Below, in pieces: positions 48,623-56,678 of a DNA stretch of 64,000 nt. How positions within the stretch are numbered: the first letter of the stretch is position 1; every line of letters begins with the position of its first letter. Location: contig JANWUR010000001.1 of assembly GCA_024958655.1 (NCBI GenBank), positions 186,001-250,000 of the forward strand, given 5' to 3'. Below the pieces are notes generated by a model, which was not told the DNA's origin, made no database searches, and saw nothing but the letters and a program-made list of their open reading frames with translations. The stretch is from Cyanobium sp. FGCU6 (GTDB taxonomy: Bacteria > Cyanobacteriota > Cyanobacteriia > PCC-6307 > Cyanobiaceae). A program made the position numbers and the translations under genes.

Positions 48623-49022
48623 GGCTGCACCACCACCACCCGCCCATGGCGGGCCGCTTCGCTGATCACGTGCCAGCGGGAGCCTGCCAGGCGGGCGGCG
48701 TCGGCGCTGCCGCTCACGATCAGGTCCACCTCCAGCCGCGCCGCTTTCAGCGGTTCGAAATGGCGCCACCAGCTGGCCACCTTCGCCTGCCCCTCCAGGT
48801 GCGGCGTGCGCTCCACCACCAGCGGACGAGGTCCGACTCGGGCCGGGCGTTGCCCCTGGCGCGGGAACCGAAAATCACCAGGGCCTGCACCGTGGGGTCG
48901 GCGGAGATGGTTTGCAGGGCCGCCTCCACCGCCTCGCGCCGCTCTGCATCGAGGCCCGGGCCCAGATCGGGCAGGGCAAAGGGCTGGGGCGTGGTCCAGT
49001 CGGCGAGGGTGGCGGAGGTCAT
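48619..49022 (-). pseudogene. MNT-type nucleotidyltransferase antitoxin, frameshifted
   Basis: From ATG 49022 one frame reads the MNT start MTSATLADWTTPQPFALPDL and VQALVIFGSRARGNARPESD, which holds the GS motif of the active site. It then loses the expected DxD. A second frame, beginning near 48832, resumes with PLVVERTPHLEGQAKVASWW and continues to the stop at 48619. The break lies at 48821-48832, in CTCGTCCGCTGG of the coding strand, and removes the metal-binding Asp pair. Whether this is a true lesion or a sequencing error cannot be told here. Confidence 0.7.
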
Positions 49023-49037
49023 GGGGCAATTCGGTCC

Positions 49038-49331
49038 TCAGCGCTGCACCAACGGCTGGATCCGTTCCAGTGCGTCCGCCAGCTCATCACTGGCGACCTC
49101 CGTGTCGCGCGCGGCCTGCGCACGCAACCAATACCCCGGACTGAGCCCCAGCACCCGACAGAGGCGCAGATCGGTGTCGGCCGTGATCGCCCGCTGGCCG
49201 CTGATGATCTCGCTGATGCGGGAGGCGGGCACGTCGATGGCCATGGCCAGGCGGACCTGACTGATGCCCAGGGGTTTGAGGAACTCTTCCTGAAGCAGTT
49301 CACCGGGGGTGATGGGAGCAAGGCGGTTCAT
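49038..49331 (-). CDS. HigA-type XRE antitoxin (VapI-like)
   Basis: A 97-residue helix-turn-helix protein. It matches HigA: ITPGELLQEEFLKPLGISQV, RLAMAIDVPASRISEIISGQ (HTH recognition part), then DTDLRLCRVLGLSPGYWLRA. The ATG at 49331 gives the standard MNRLAPITPGE start. The expected upstream higB is reduced to a short remnant, so this is probably an orphan antitoxin. Divergent from a vapBC pair. Confidence 0.88.
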   Translation of the reverse strand: MNRLAPITPGELLQEEFLKPLGISQVRLAMAIDVPASRISEIISGQRAITADTDLRLCRVLGLSPGYWLRAQAARDTEVASDELADALERIQPLVQR

Positions 49332-49424
49332 GGGACTGGCGTTGATGCGGTTGCCGGGCGGCACGCGTAACGACTGGAAGGGCGGGACCTCCAATCCCTT
49401 GGCCAGCGTGTCAGATCCCACGGC
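49332..49424 (-). pseudogene. HigB toxin remnant
   Basis: In frame with and directly before higA the sequence reads LEVPPFQSLRVPPGNRINAS, resembling the conserved DLRVPPGNRLEAL segment of HigB (RelE superfamily). No complete RelE fold follows and the C-terminal catalytic part is missing. Weak evidence because only about ten residues match. Confidence 0.35.
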
Positions 49425-49482
49425 CGCTCGTTGCGCCACACGGTGGCCCATCTCACCCACCAGGGCGGATAAATTGATGCTT

Positions 49483-49496
49483 GATGCGAACGCATC
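49483..49496. promoter_or_regulatory. Palindrome upstream of vapBC, candidate operator
   Basis: GATGCG-AA-CGCATC is a perfect 6-bp-arm palindrome that ends 3 bp before the vapB ATG at 49499. Ribbon-helix-helix antitoxins usually bind such sites to repress their own operon. Confidence 0.45.
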
Positions 49497-49498
49497 CG

Positions 49499-49753
49499 AT
49501 GCGCACCACGCTCCAGCTCGACGATGACGTGCTCGCCGCCGCGCGCGTGCTGGCACGGCAGCGGCGGGTGAGCCTGGGTGCCGTGATCAGCGAACTGGCC
49601 CGCCGAGCCCTGGTGGCGCCCCCCCAAGGCCTCGAAGCCTGCGCTGGCGAGCAATCCGAGGAACGCAACGGCCTCCCTCTCCTGCCGTGGACGCCCGCGG
49701 GGGCGCCGGTGGATCTGGAGCTGGTAAACCGTCTGCGCGACGACGCGCCATGA
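49499..49753 (+). CDS. VapB-type ribbon-helix-helix antitoxin
   Basis: An 84-residue antitoxin: MRTTLQLDDDVLAAARVLAR then VSLGAVISELARRAL, the RHH DNA-binding part of the VapB family. An acidic, Pro-rich toxin-binding tail follows (LPWTPAGAPVDLELVNRLRD). The ATG at 49499 is supported by the family start; earlier in-frame starts would read through the palindrome. Ends in an ATGA overlap with vapC. Confidence 0.85.
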   Translation: MRTTLQLDDDVLAAARVLARQRRVSLGAVISELARRALVAPPQGLEACAGEQSEERNGLPLLPWTPAGAPVDLELVNRLRDDAP

Positions 49754-50184
49754 GCGCGGCTCTGCTCGACGTGAACGTGTTGATCGCCCTGCTCGATCGG
49801 CGCCACGTGCACCACGAGCCGGCCCATCGCTGGTTTGCCGGCAGCAGCGGCCCGTGGGCCACGTGCCCACTCACCCAGAACGCTGTGTTGCGCATCCTGG
49901 GCCAGCCCCGCTACCCCAACAGCCCCGGTCCTCCAGCCGTTGTGGCGCCTCTGGTGACGGCCTTGATCCGCCATCCGCGCCATCACTTCTGGCCTGATGC
50001 CGTGAGCCTGCTGGAACCATCGCTCGTGGCTTCCGAGCGGTTGCTCGAGGCTGGCCAGCTCACCGACTCCTACCTGCTTGCCCTTGCCGTGCATCACGGC
50101 GGACAGCTTGTGACGCTGGATCGACGCCTCAACAGCGCGGCCGTTGTTGGCGGAGGCGAGACGCTGTTGCTGATCGATCCCTAA
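49750..50184 (+). CDS. VapC PIN-domain toxin
   Basis: A 144-residue PIN protein of the TA-system VapC type. Motifs are ALLDVNVLIALLDRRHVHHE (first Asp), PLTQNAVLRILGQPRYPN with the family Asn/Arg, HFWPDAVSLL and LTDSYLLALAVHHGG with the later Asp, then LVTLDRRL. All expected positions are present, so the module appears functional. Convergent with another vapC. Confidence 0.87.
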   Translation: MSAALLDVNVLIALLDRRHVHHEPAHRWFAGSSGPWATCPLTQNAVLRILGQPRYPNSPGPPAVVAPLVTALIRHPRHHFWPDAVSLLEPSLVASERLLEAGQLTDSYLLALAVHHGGQLVTLDRRLNSAAVVGGGETLLLIDP

Positions 50185-50209
50185 TCGAAGCCAACGCCCA
50201 GGTTAACGC

Positions 50210-50593
50210 TCATGGGGCCAGCAGCTCCACGCCGCAGCGCAGGCCGGGTGCCCGTGCGGCACGGGCATCGGCGGTGAGCAAGGTGGCGCCCAGCTGTTCG
50301 GCCAGGGCCACGTACAGCGCGTCGTAGGCCGTGAGGTTGGCGCGCAGCTCCCAGGCCCGCGGCCAGAGATGGCGGCTGGCATGCCGGCGCAGGCCCAACC
50401 GCTGGCTGGTGGCCAGAGCCTGCAGGGCGTGCTGCTCAGGCAATCGCTCAGCCAGCACCAGGCGGCGCAACACCGAGAGCAGCTCGGCATCAATCAGATC
50501 GGGCGCCTGCAGGTTGGCCTCAGCAATCCGCGCGCGGGCGGCGCCATCGATCAACAGCGCATCCACCAGCACGGAGGCATCCACCACCACCAT
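50210..50593 (-). CDS. VapC/FitB-type PIN-domain toxin
   Basis: A 127-residue PIN toxin: MVVVDASVLVDALLIDGAA (Asp), APDLIDAELLSVLRRLVLAE (Glu), LTAYDALYVALAEQLGATLL with the third acidic residue and TADARAARA. This is the VapC subgroup starting MVVVDAS. Complete. ATGA overlap with the upstream antitoxin. Only 26 bp separate it from the convergent vapC at 49750-50184. Confidence 0.87.
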   Translation of the reverse strand: MVVVDASVLVDALLIDGAARARIAEANLQAPDLIDAELLSVLRRLVLAERLPEQHALQALATSQRLGLRRHASRHLWPRAWELRANLTAYDALYVALAEQLGATLLTADARAARAPGLRCGVELLAP

Positions 50594-50853
50594 CAGTGTT
50601 CAGCGCGGTTCTCGTCAGCGCGGCTCTGGCGCAGGGCTTCGAGAATCTCGCCCGGCCTGAGCTCCGCCGACGGCAGCGCCTGGAGCAGCTCGGCATTGTC
50701 GGCACGGCGGGCGGCTTCGCTGAGCTCCTGCAGGGCAAAGGTGCTCAACGGCACTCCGGCGCGGCTGGCCAGCCGCTCCAGGCGTTCGGCCACGTCGTCG
50801 GGCACGTGGCGGATGTAGAGGGTGCGCGACACAGGCGGCGGTTGCTTGCTCAC
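50593..50853 (-). CDS. FitA/VapB-type ribbon-helix-helix antitoxin
   Basis: An 86-residue antitoxin: TLYIRHVPDDVAERLERLAS, then AGVPLSTFALQELSEAARR, the FitA-like RHH pattern (I-R-x-V-P-D-x-x-x-x-x-L). The GTG at 50853 is preferred to the longer frame at 50946. It overlaps its toxin by ATGA. It lies between hsdM and hsdS, with 89 bp to the hsdM stop. Confidence 0.82.
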   Translation of the reverse strand: MSKQPPPVSRTLYIRHVPDDVAERLERLASRAGVPLSTFALQELSEAARRADNAELLQALPSAELRPGEILEALRQSRADENRAEH

Positions 50854-50942
50854 TGCTAGCAGCCTAGGCGGGTGCGCGGGGTCCGTCGGGATCCGCCCTG
50901 AATCCAGGCAGTCGTCAAGGAATCCTTGACAGCTCACTCGCT

Positions 50943-52556
50943 TCACCCGCCCCCCAGAATCCCCGCCACATTGGCGGCAATCGTCGCCTCCAACTCCCTG
51001 GCCTGGGCATTCAGGCCCTCCAGTTCCTCCTGCAGCTGTTCCAGCTGCTCCTTGAAGTCTTCATCGCTGAGGTCTTCGCCCGCGGCCACGCCCACATAGC
51101 GGCCGGGGTTGAGGCTCCAGCCCTGGGCTTCGATTGCCTCCAGCGTGGCCGCCTTGCACAGGCCGGCGATGTCGCGATAGGCGGGCTCAGCTCCGAAATA
51201 GGCCTCGATCCAGCGCTGGGCCTCCTCACCGCCGAGGGTCACGTCCACCGCTTCGCCGCGATAAAGGCGCGCAAGATTAGCCAGGAAGCCGATCTGGGCT
51301 TCGCTCCAGTCGCGATGGGCCCGGTCGATCTGGCGATGGATGTGGCGGGCATCCACGAACAGCACCGTGTTCTCCCGCTGCGTGCCGATCTTGCCGCGAT
51401 CGAAGAACCACAACGTGCACGGCAAGGTCACCGCGTAGAACATGTTCGGCCCCACCGCCACCATCACATCGACGGCCTTCGCCTCGATCAGCTTCTGGCG
51501 GATCGCCTGCTCCGACCCCCGCGCGTCGGAGGCGGAGTTGGCCATCACGAAGCCGGCCCTGCCTTTCTCATTCAGCGACGAATAGAACAGCTGGATCCAC
51601 AGGTAGTTGGCGTTATCCACGCTCGGCGTGCCGAACGGAAAGCGCCGGCCGGAGCCGGTGGCGGCGCTCAGCTTCTTCATGTCCACCGCGTTCACGTTGA
51701 ACGGCGGATTGGCCATCACATAGTCGAAGGCGCCCACGGCATCGTGCGGGTCCAGGTAGTAGCTGTTGCTATCACCACCGTGGGCAATACGCCCCTCCAG
51801 GCCATGCACCGCCAGGTTCATGCGGCACAGTCGGCCGGTGTCATCGGTTTTCTCCACGCCGCCGATCGCCAGGTCGCCGGCTGGGTTGCCACGGTGAGCT
51901 TTCACGAAGCGGGCACTCTGCACGAACATGCCGCCCGAACCGCAGGCCGGATCCAGCAGACGCCCGGCGAAGGGCTCCACGATCTCCGTGATCAGCACCA
52001 CCAGCGACGACGGCGTGAAGAACTCACCGCCCTTCTGTCCCTCGCTGCGCGCGAACTCCCCCAGGAAGTACTCATAAATGCGCCCGAAGGCATCGAACTC
52101 CAGATCGGTGGGGATCTCGGAGATGCGCTTGAGCAATTCCTTAAGCAGTTGCGACGTGAACAGGTTGTAGCTGCGCGGCAGCACCCCGGCGAGCTTGCTG
52201 TTGTGCTGCTCGATCAGGCCCATCGCCTCGTTCAGCCGGGCACCCACATCCGCCCCCTCGGGCAGTTCCAGCAGCTCCTCATAGCGGGATCCGGGGGGCA
52301 GGTAGAGCAGCCCTTCGCTCTGGTAGGCGTTGGGGTCTTCCTCACGGCTGCCGCGCCGCTCGCTGCCGCCGGCGGCCTTGAGCTTCTGCCACTGCGGCAG
52401 GAAGCGGGCATCGGCGAAGCGCAAAAAGATCAGTCCCAGGATCGGGGCGGAATACTCCTGGGCCTTGAGGCCGGAGTTGGCACGGAACTGATCGGCCGCC
52501 TCCCACAGGCTCTTCTCCATCGCCGCCTTGCCCAGGTCGCGCTCCGGCGGCGCCAC
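50943..52556 (-). CDS. hsdM: Type I restriction-modification methyltransferase subunit M (N6-adenine)
   Basis: Adenine-N6 methylase of the type I complex, 537 residues. The helical HsdM N-domain appears as [20 protein letters not shown] and [17 protein letters not shown] motif I is [18 protein letters not shown] and the catalytic motif IV is [14 protein letters not shown] (NPPF). [13 protein letters not shown] is the usual bridging motif. The start is uncertain: the frame upstream reads [20 protein letters not shown] without an ATG, while the natural N-terminal domain lies in another frame. A frameshift in this region is therefore suspected. Confidence 0.9.
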   Translation of the reverse strand: MAPPERDLGKAAMEKSLWEAADQFRANSGLKAQEYSAPILGLIFLRFADARFLPQWQKLKAAGGSERRGSREEDPNAYQSEGLLYLPPGSRYEELLELPEGADVGARLNEAMGLIEQHNSKLAGVLPRSYNLFTSQLLKELLKRISEIPTDLEFDAFGRIYEYFLGEFARSEGQKGGEFFTPSSLVVLITEIVEPFAGRLLDPACGSGGMFVQSARFVKAHRGNPAGDLAIGGVEKTDDTGRLCRMNLAVHGLEGRIAHGGDSNSYYLDPHDAVGAFDYVMANPPFNVNAVDMKKLSAATGSGRRFPFGTPSVDNANYLWIQLFYSSLNEKGRAGFVMANSASDARGSEQAIRQKLIEAKAVDVMVAVGPNMFYAVTLPCTLWFFDRGKIGTQRENTVLFVDARHIHRQIDRAHRDWSEAQIGFLANLARLYRGEAVDVTLGGEEAQRWIEAYFGAEPAYRDIAGLCKAATLEAIEAQGWSLNPGRYVGVAAGEDLSDEDFKEQLEQLQEELEGLNAQARELEATIAANVAGILGGG

Positions 52557-52921
52557 CCAGCCGGTGAAGCCGCGACTGGGATCAGCGGGTTCCGGTGGGG
52601 GCCGGCCGGGGCTGGCGCTGTTTCTGTGGACGTTCGGCCGTTGGAGCCGTTGCCGTAGCGGCGCGGACGGACGGCAGCAGGATCAGAGGGCTGTGCTGGA
52701 GAACGGGTGGCAACGGCCTTCAGACCACCACCGGCGCCTTGGGCGCCTTGTGCGAGGCCCAGTGCCTTGACTCGTTTTTTCACCACATCAAGGAGGGAAT
52801 CGCTGATGGGCTCCCCGGCCTCCTGCGCAAGAGCCGCCCGGATCTGGTCGTTCGTGATCCGGCTGCCGTCCTCCGGGATCAGGGCGATCAGGTCGTTGAC
52901 GAGGTCAGCGATGACGGCCAT
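52430..52921 (-). pseudogene. N-terminal winged-helix-like segment upstream of hsdM, probably frameshifted from it
   Basis: From ATG 52921 the frame reads MAVIADLVNDLIALIPEDGS, then ITNDQIRAALAQEAGEPISD and LLDVVKKRVKALGLAQGAQG, a helical winged-helix-like domain, followed by a Pro/Ala linker. It then overlaps hsdM out of frame and its last 50 residues look non-natural. The hsdM frame just upstream of its GTG reads a sensible linker ([20 protein letters not shown]). A one- or two-base indel in the G/C-rich stretch at about 52575-52610 would fuse both into one larger HsdM. Confidence 0.5.
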
Positions 52922-53089
52922 CGAAACAGGCGAAGGAGACACAGCCTCAGGGAAGCAGAGCCAGGACCGCGTGGAAGGTGCGGGGCCATGAAGCCGTCAG
53001 CATGACCGAGGAGTGCGCTTGCCCTTGGCGCGCCTTTCCGAGCTGCATGCGGTCGCTGGACCCATGCCCAGGTTGTAGAGGCTCCTGGA

Positions 53090-53404
53090 TCAACCTCCGA
53101 GCCAGCCCGCTCCCCCCTGAATCGTCTCCAGGTTGTAATGCCGCCAGGCGCCCTCCAGCTTCTCCGCCACCAGGGGTGTGAGGCGCAGGCCGAGGGGCCG
53201 GCCGCCGGCCACATCCACCCCCGGGCCGCCATAGGGGCGGCTCAGGCGTGAGCCCCGGCCCGCGCCGCCCACGAACAGCTGGGAACGGGCCAGTGTGCGC
53301 TGTCCCGCCTCGCTGGCCCCGCGCAGGATCGGCCCTCCCGGACGCTGGCGGCGCAGGCTGTCGCCGCTGCCGCCGCAGTCGGCCAGGGCGACAGGACTGG
53401 GCAT
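53090..53404 (-). CDS. Hypothetical protein
   Basis: A 104-residue product: MPSPVALADCGGSGDSLRRQ, a Gly/Arg-rich middle, and an ordered C-terminus VDVAGGRPLGLRLTPLVAEK then LEGAWRHYNLETIQ. No family recognised. The C-terminal 45 residues have natural composition, the N-terminal half less so. It may be real or a fragment. Confidence 0.4.
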   Translation of the reverse strand: MPSPVALADCGGSGDSLRRQRPGGPILRGASEAGQRTLARSQLFVGGAGRGSRLSRPYGGPGVDVAGGRPLGLRLTPLVAEKLEGAWRHYNLETIQGGAGWLGG

Positions 53405-53498
53405 GGCTGGCCTGTGCCGATGGAAACAGGGCAATCACCAACCCAGGGATGTCCGGGTCGCGACGGCTGGCCACGGGATGACGCCATCGTTCATGCCC

Positions 53499-53849
53499 TC
53501 ACAAAGGTTGCTTCCGGCTCGGAAGGCCCTCCTCACAGATCACCAGCAGCTGGGTATCCAGCAGCGCGGTTTCGGTATGGGTGTCGCCGGGCTCCACGAA
53601 GTAGTAGCCGCCGGCATCGATGGTGTGCACGTCGTCGCCATCGGCCTGCACCTGCATCGCGCCACTCACCACGTACACCTGGCACCAGACGGGATGGTGG
53701 TGACGTGGAATCGTGAGGCCCTGCGGCAGTCGGTAGAGGCCGGATTCCACGTTGTGCTCGCCTTCCCAGAGCAGGCAGGCCTGCATGGGGATCCCCCGCA
53801 CTTCGATGGGCTGCCACTGCTGGGCGTCGGTGGGGAGGTAGCGGGTCAT
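53499..53849 (-). CDS. Cupin-domain protein
   Basis: A 116-residue single-domain cupin of the ChrR/anti-ECFsigma-like kind. The metal-binding motif 1 reads LTIPRHHHPVWCQVYVVSG (HHH...E replaced by Q-V) and motif 2 GGYYFVEPGDTHTE with the last His. DAQQWQPIEVRGIPMQACLL at the N-terminus is typical of cupins that sense or break down small metabolites. Substrate unknown. Both ends are natural and length is normal, so it appears intact within the decayed area. Confidence 0.82.
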   Translation of the reverse strand: MTRYLPTDAQQWQPIEVRGIPMQACLLWEGEHNVESGLYRLPQGLTIPRHHHPVWCQVYVVSGAMQVQADGDDVHTIDAGGYYFVEPGDTHTETALLDTQLLVICEEGLPSRKQPL

Positions 53850-53938
53850 CGGTGGCTGGGCTCAGGGAGTGGTCACGAAGCGCTCTTGGGTCAGTTGCCT
53901 GCGTGGATCTTCAACATTGCCATGGCTGCAGCCGGCCG

Positions 53939-54210
53939 TCAGCCGGGTTCCAGGCGGATCAGGCGCTCGCTGTTTGCGCGGTGCAGGAGCCTTCCACCCT
54001 TGCCCCGCTTTTCAGACGGCACCATGGCGCAGCTCCTGGCCGAGGCTGAAGCAGCCCCCGCCAGCCGCTGACGCAGGGCCGTGGCCTGGGCGGCGGGCAG
54101 CTGCTCGACCAGCTGCTCCAGCGCCAGAAAGCATCACGGGCCTGCAGGGCAGAGCGGTTGAGAGCCTGGGAATGCTGCTGGCGGCGGGAGGGGGAAGCGG
54201 GGGAGGCCAT
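53939..54210 (-). pseudogene. Small hypothetical protein with a probable frameshift
   Basis: From ATG 54210 the frame reads MASPASPSRRQQHSQALNRS and ALQARDAF, then loses sense. One base over, it resumes as LALEQLVEQLPAAQATALRQ with RLAGAASASARSCAMVPSEK and ends GLLHRANSERLIRLEPG-like at 53939. The joined 90-residue product would be helical and basic. No family is recognised. The break is at TTTCTGG in the coding strand (about 54125-54132). Confidence 0.4.
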
Positions 54211-54361
54211 CGGCAGGACGGCGGAGAACCCCACCCCCACCGGCCGGCCACAGCGCTGTGGCAAGGACGCCCCGCAGGGGCGCATGGCCCGATCCTTGGC
54301 GCGGCGTGAGCACCGGCCGAGGGATGCGGTGGGTGTTGCGCGGATCTGGTGAGGGCGTTCA

Positions 54362-54622
54362 CCCCTGACGCTGCACCTCGCCGATGGCCAACCCGTCCTC
54401 GGCGTCTTCGTGCTGCGAATCAAGACCCGCGGCCACCGCGACCTGGTGACGGTGGTGGGCCATACCGCTGAGATCAGCGCCGGCAAGTGGGACACGGTGA
54501 GTGGCACGTGGGTGAACGACCGGGAGCACGGCCAACAGTTCAAGGCCTCTTTCCTGCGCTCCTCGCCGGCCACCACCGCCGAGAGGATCGTGAAAGTGCT
54601 GAGATCAGGAATGACCGGGTGA
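54362..54622 (+). pseudogene. RecD2-like helicase N-terminal fragment
   Basis: About 86 codons read PVLGVFVLRIKTRGHRDLVT, VVGHTAEISAGKWDTVSGTW and FLRSSPATTAERIVKVLRSG. This closely resembles the N-terminal OB-like domain of RecD2-type helicases (NGFCVLRVKARGHRDLVTVV and so on). It stops at TGA (54620-54622) where the family continues with GIGP. The sequence after the stop still reads IGPIPTSTLLKSY in the same frame. The helicase domains are absent. Confidence 0.7.
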
Positions 54623-54657
54623 ATCGGCCCGATCCCCACCAGCACGCTGTTAAAAAG

Positions 54658-54912
54658 CTACGTTATTGAAAGATTCAGCATGACCAAGCAGGACAGCTTT
54701 GGTCCACGACTTGTCCGGTCATGGGTTGTGAGCCAGGGATCCGGCACGGTGATCAACAGAGCCACGTCGGAGTCCGGGCGGGCTGTGCCCTTCGCCCGCG
54801 ATCCGAACAGGCGCACCTGGGCCTCGGGGATGGCCGCTGCGATCCCGGCTACCACGGTGCTGATCCGCGGATCGATGGGGATGGCGATCGGGGCCGCGTG
54901 GGGAGCTGTCAT
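54658..54912 (-). pseudogene. MNT-type nucleotidyltransferase fragment
   Basis: The ATG at 54912 starts a short minimal nucleotidyltransferase: DPRISTVVAGIAAAIPEAQV, then RLFGSRAKGTARPDSDVALL, the MNT GS-x10-D-x-D site (here DSDVAL with one Asp replaced), then ITVPDPW. After about 60 residues the sequence turns unrelated (THDRTSRGPKLSCLVMLNLS). So the C-terminal half and the HEPN partner are missing. Confidence 0.6.
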
Positions 54913-54925
54913 CGCGGCATTCTGG

Positions 54926-55120
54926 TCACTGTTCACGCTGGCGTGATCCAGCAGCCGTGCCTAGCGGCAAGCTCACATGGGCGGCCGAGCCAAACGCGAT
55001 CAGCCGCAGCGGAGATGCTGCCGCCACCAGGCGGTTCACCACGTCTTCGAGCTTGGCGGCTGTGACAGCCCAGGCCTGGCCTTGCGCCCCAGGGGCAACA
55101 GCAGGAGTGGCTTGGGTCAT
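54926..55120 (-). pseudogene. Second MNT-type nucleotidyltransferase fragment
   Basis: From ATG 55120: MTQATPAVAPGAQGQAWAVT, then KLEDVVNRLVAAASPLRLIA and FGSAAHVSLPLGTAAG. The N-terminal helix and RLIxFGSAA strand match MNT antitoxins, but the sequence breaks right after GSAA, before the catalytic Asp pair. It lies 14 bp from the other fragment, so two different nucleotidyltransferase genes ended up joined by deletions. Confidence 0.5.
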
Positions 55121-55208
55121 GGCCCCATTGTGTCGGAGCGGACCTCGAGTTGTCATCACGATCTGCAAAATGCTGAACCATCCCTGCAGCTCTGACTCAT
55201 CTGTTGCA

Positions 55209-55373
55209 TCAATAGTGGTAGCGCCCCTGCAGAAACACCACGCGGTCAGCCTTGACAAGATAGACGCAGCGATGTTCCTGTGTGATTCGCCGCGACCATA
55301 CGCCGGAGCCGAGGTATTTCAGAGGTTCCGGTTTGCCGATGCCGCTGAAGGGATCCCGCAGGATCGCCTTCAT
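55209..55373 (-). pseudogene. YoeB/Txe-family toxin, C-terminal part only
   Basis: The 54-codon ORF starts ATG 55373 and reads [40 protein letters not shown] and ends FLQGRYHY. This is the conserved C-terminal two thirds of YoeB ([14 protein letters not shown]-x-x-EHR-x-VY, RYHY end), including the catalytic Glu, Arg, His and Tyr positions. The first roughly 30 residues of a normal 85-residue YoeB are missing. Its ATG overlaps the stop of the upstream broken ATPase gene (ATGA). No YefM antitoxin is seen. Confidence 0.75.
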
Positions 55374-56240
55374 CAGAACACATCGGCGATCAGCAGGTTG
55401 CGCGGCCGTGAGGCATGCTCCCGCTTCAACGCCTCGGGTTCCAGGCCGAAGGGCAGGCCGCCTTCACTCCAGAGCTCCAGCCGGTCGTTGAAGATCGCCA
55501 GGCTGATCGCCGCTCCCTGCAGGCTGTAGTCGCGGTGGCAGAGGGCATTCACCAGCGCTTCGCGCAACGCCGGCAACGGAATCGCCAGCTGCTCTTCGCG
55601 CTCCAGCCGATCTCTGGGAATGCGTGCCGCGGTGCTGAGGTGGCGCTGGCAGAACAGGATCGTCTCCTCCCGCAGCTGGAAGGCATGGCCGTTCAGTTGG
55701 CGCTGATCCAGGAACTCCCGCTTGTCGGTGCCGCGGAAGCGGGCCAGCCGCAGCTGGCACTGGGGCAACACCGCCACGCCTTGGCCGAACAGCACCGGCG
55801 CCGCCAGGGTGAGCTCGCCATCGCGCAACAGCTGCAGCCGTTCCAGGGCACCGGCCTGATCGCTGAGCGCCGCCTCAGGCGATCCGCTGGAAGGCGCGGC
55901 CGTCGTGAAAGAAGGGCCTCAGTCCATGCCCCGGTGGCACCCGCACAACAAGCACTCGCTTCTCGGCATCACCAGGCAGCGGCACTTCGTGAATCGTGGC
56001 TTGGGCGGAAGGTTCGATCTTCCGCAGGGCCTCCGCCAGTTCACGGCGGCTGGCATCGCTGCAGTGTTGCCCCAAGATCCGCCCGCTGTCGCTCACTCAG
56101 AACAGCACCGTGCCGCCCTGTCCATTGAGAAAGGCGCAGAGCGTGTCGCAGCCGGAGCGCAGCTGGCTGGTGGAGCGTTTGAACACCAGCTGTTCGGATT
56201 CTCCGGTGGAGATCAACGCCTCAAGCTCGGCCTGTGTCAT
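55373..56240 (-). pseudogene. AlbA_2/Schlafen-like DNA-binding ATPase (RecG-like family), multiply disrupted
   Basis: From ATG 56240 the N-terminus reads [20 protein letters not shown] then KRSTSQL, the AlbA_2 start (ESEQLVFKxS). It continues to FLNGQGGTVLF, hits TGA where Gly is expected, and resumes as VSDSGRILGQHCSDASRREL and HGLRPFFHDGRAFQRIA. A further stop and an internal deletion follow. The rest, in another frame from about 55830, reads the C-terminal HATPase-like part: IPLPALREALVNALCHRDYS, then [13 protein letters not shown]. Complete homologues are about 400-500 residues. Overlaps vapC upstream by ATGA. Confidence 0.65.
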
Positions 56241-56678
56241 GCCAACGCAGCCTCTTGATCGGTGCGGCTGAAATCGTTGCCCACAAACAGCAGCGGCACC
56301 TTCAAGCGCTCCGACAGGGCATAGGAGAAGCAGTCGCCGAAGTTCAGGCCACTGGCATGGCGGCCCTTCCCGAAGCGTGCAAAGGCATCAGCGGCCTGAT
56401 CGGCCAGTTCCCGATCCCAGGCCACCGTGAGAAAGGCCTGCTTGCTGATCGAGAAACTCGCGGGCGCGCTCCTGGCCGATCACTCCCAGCTTCACCAGCG
56501 CCACCAGCAGGATCTCCGTGCGCGTGGGGGCAGCCACCGCCGGCTGCACGGCCCGGCAGAGCCTCTCCAGCACGTCTTCTGCGACGGGCTCCCGCAGCAG
56601 AACCGCCATGACGGCGCTGGTATCGACGGCGAGGTCGATCACCAGGCTGCCTTCAGCCGCAGAGACCGTCATCGCCAT
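56237..56678 (-). pseudogene. VapC PIN-domain toxin, frameshifted
   Basis: The N-terminal frame reads [40 protein letters not shown] and RAREFLDQQ, then loses sense. The other frame resumes [40 protein letters not shown] and [20 protein letters not shown], the typical VapC C-terminus. The junction is at about 56428-56445. With one indel removed, the protein would be a complete 140-residue PIN toxin. The start may be GTG 56642 (VIDLAVDTS). It overlaps the antitoxin stop and, at its end, the next gene by ATGA. Confidence 0.78.
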
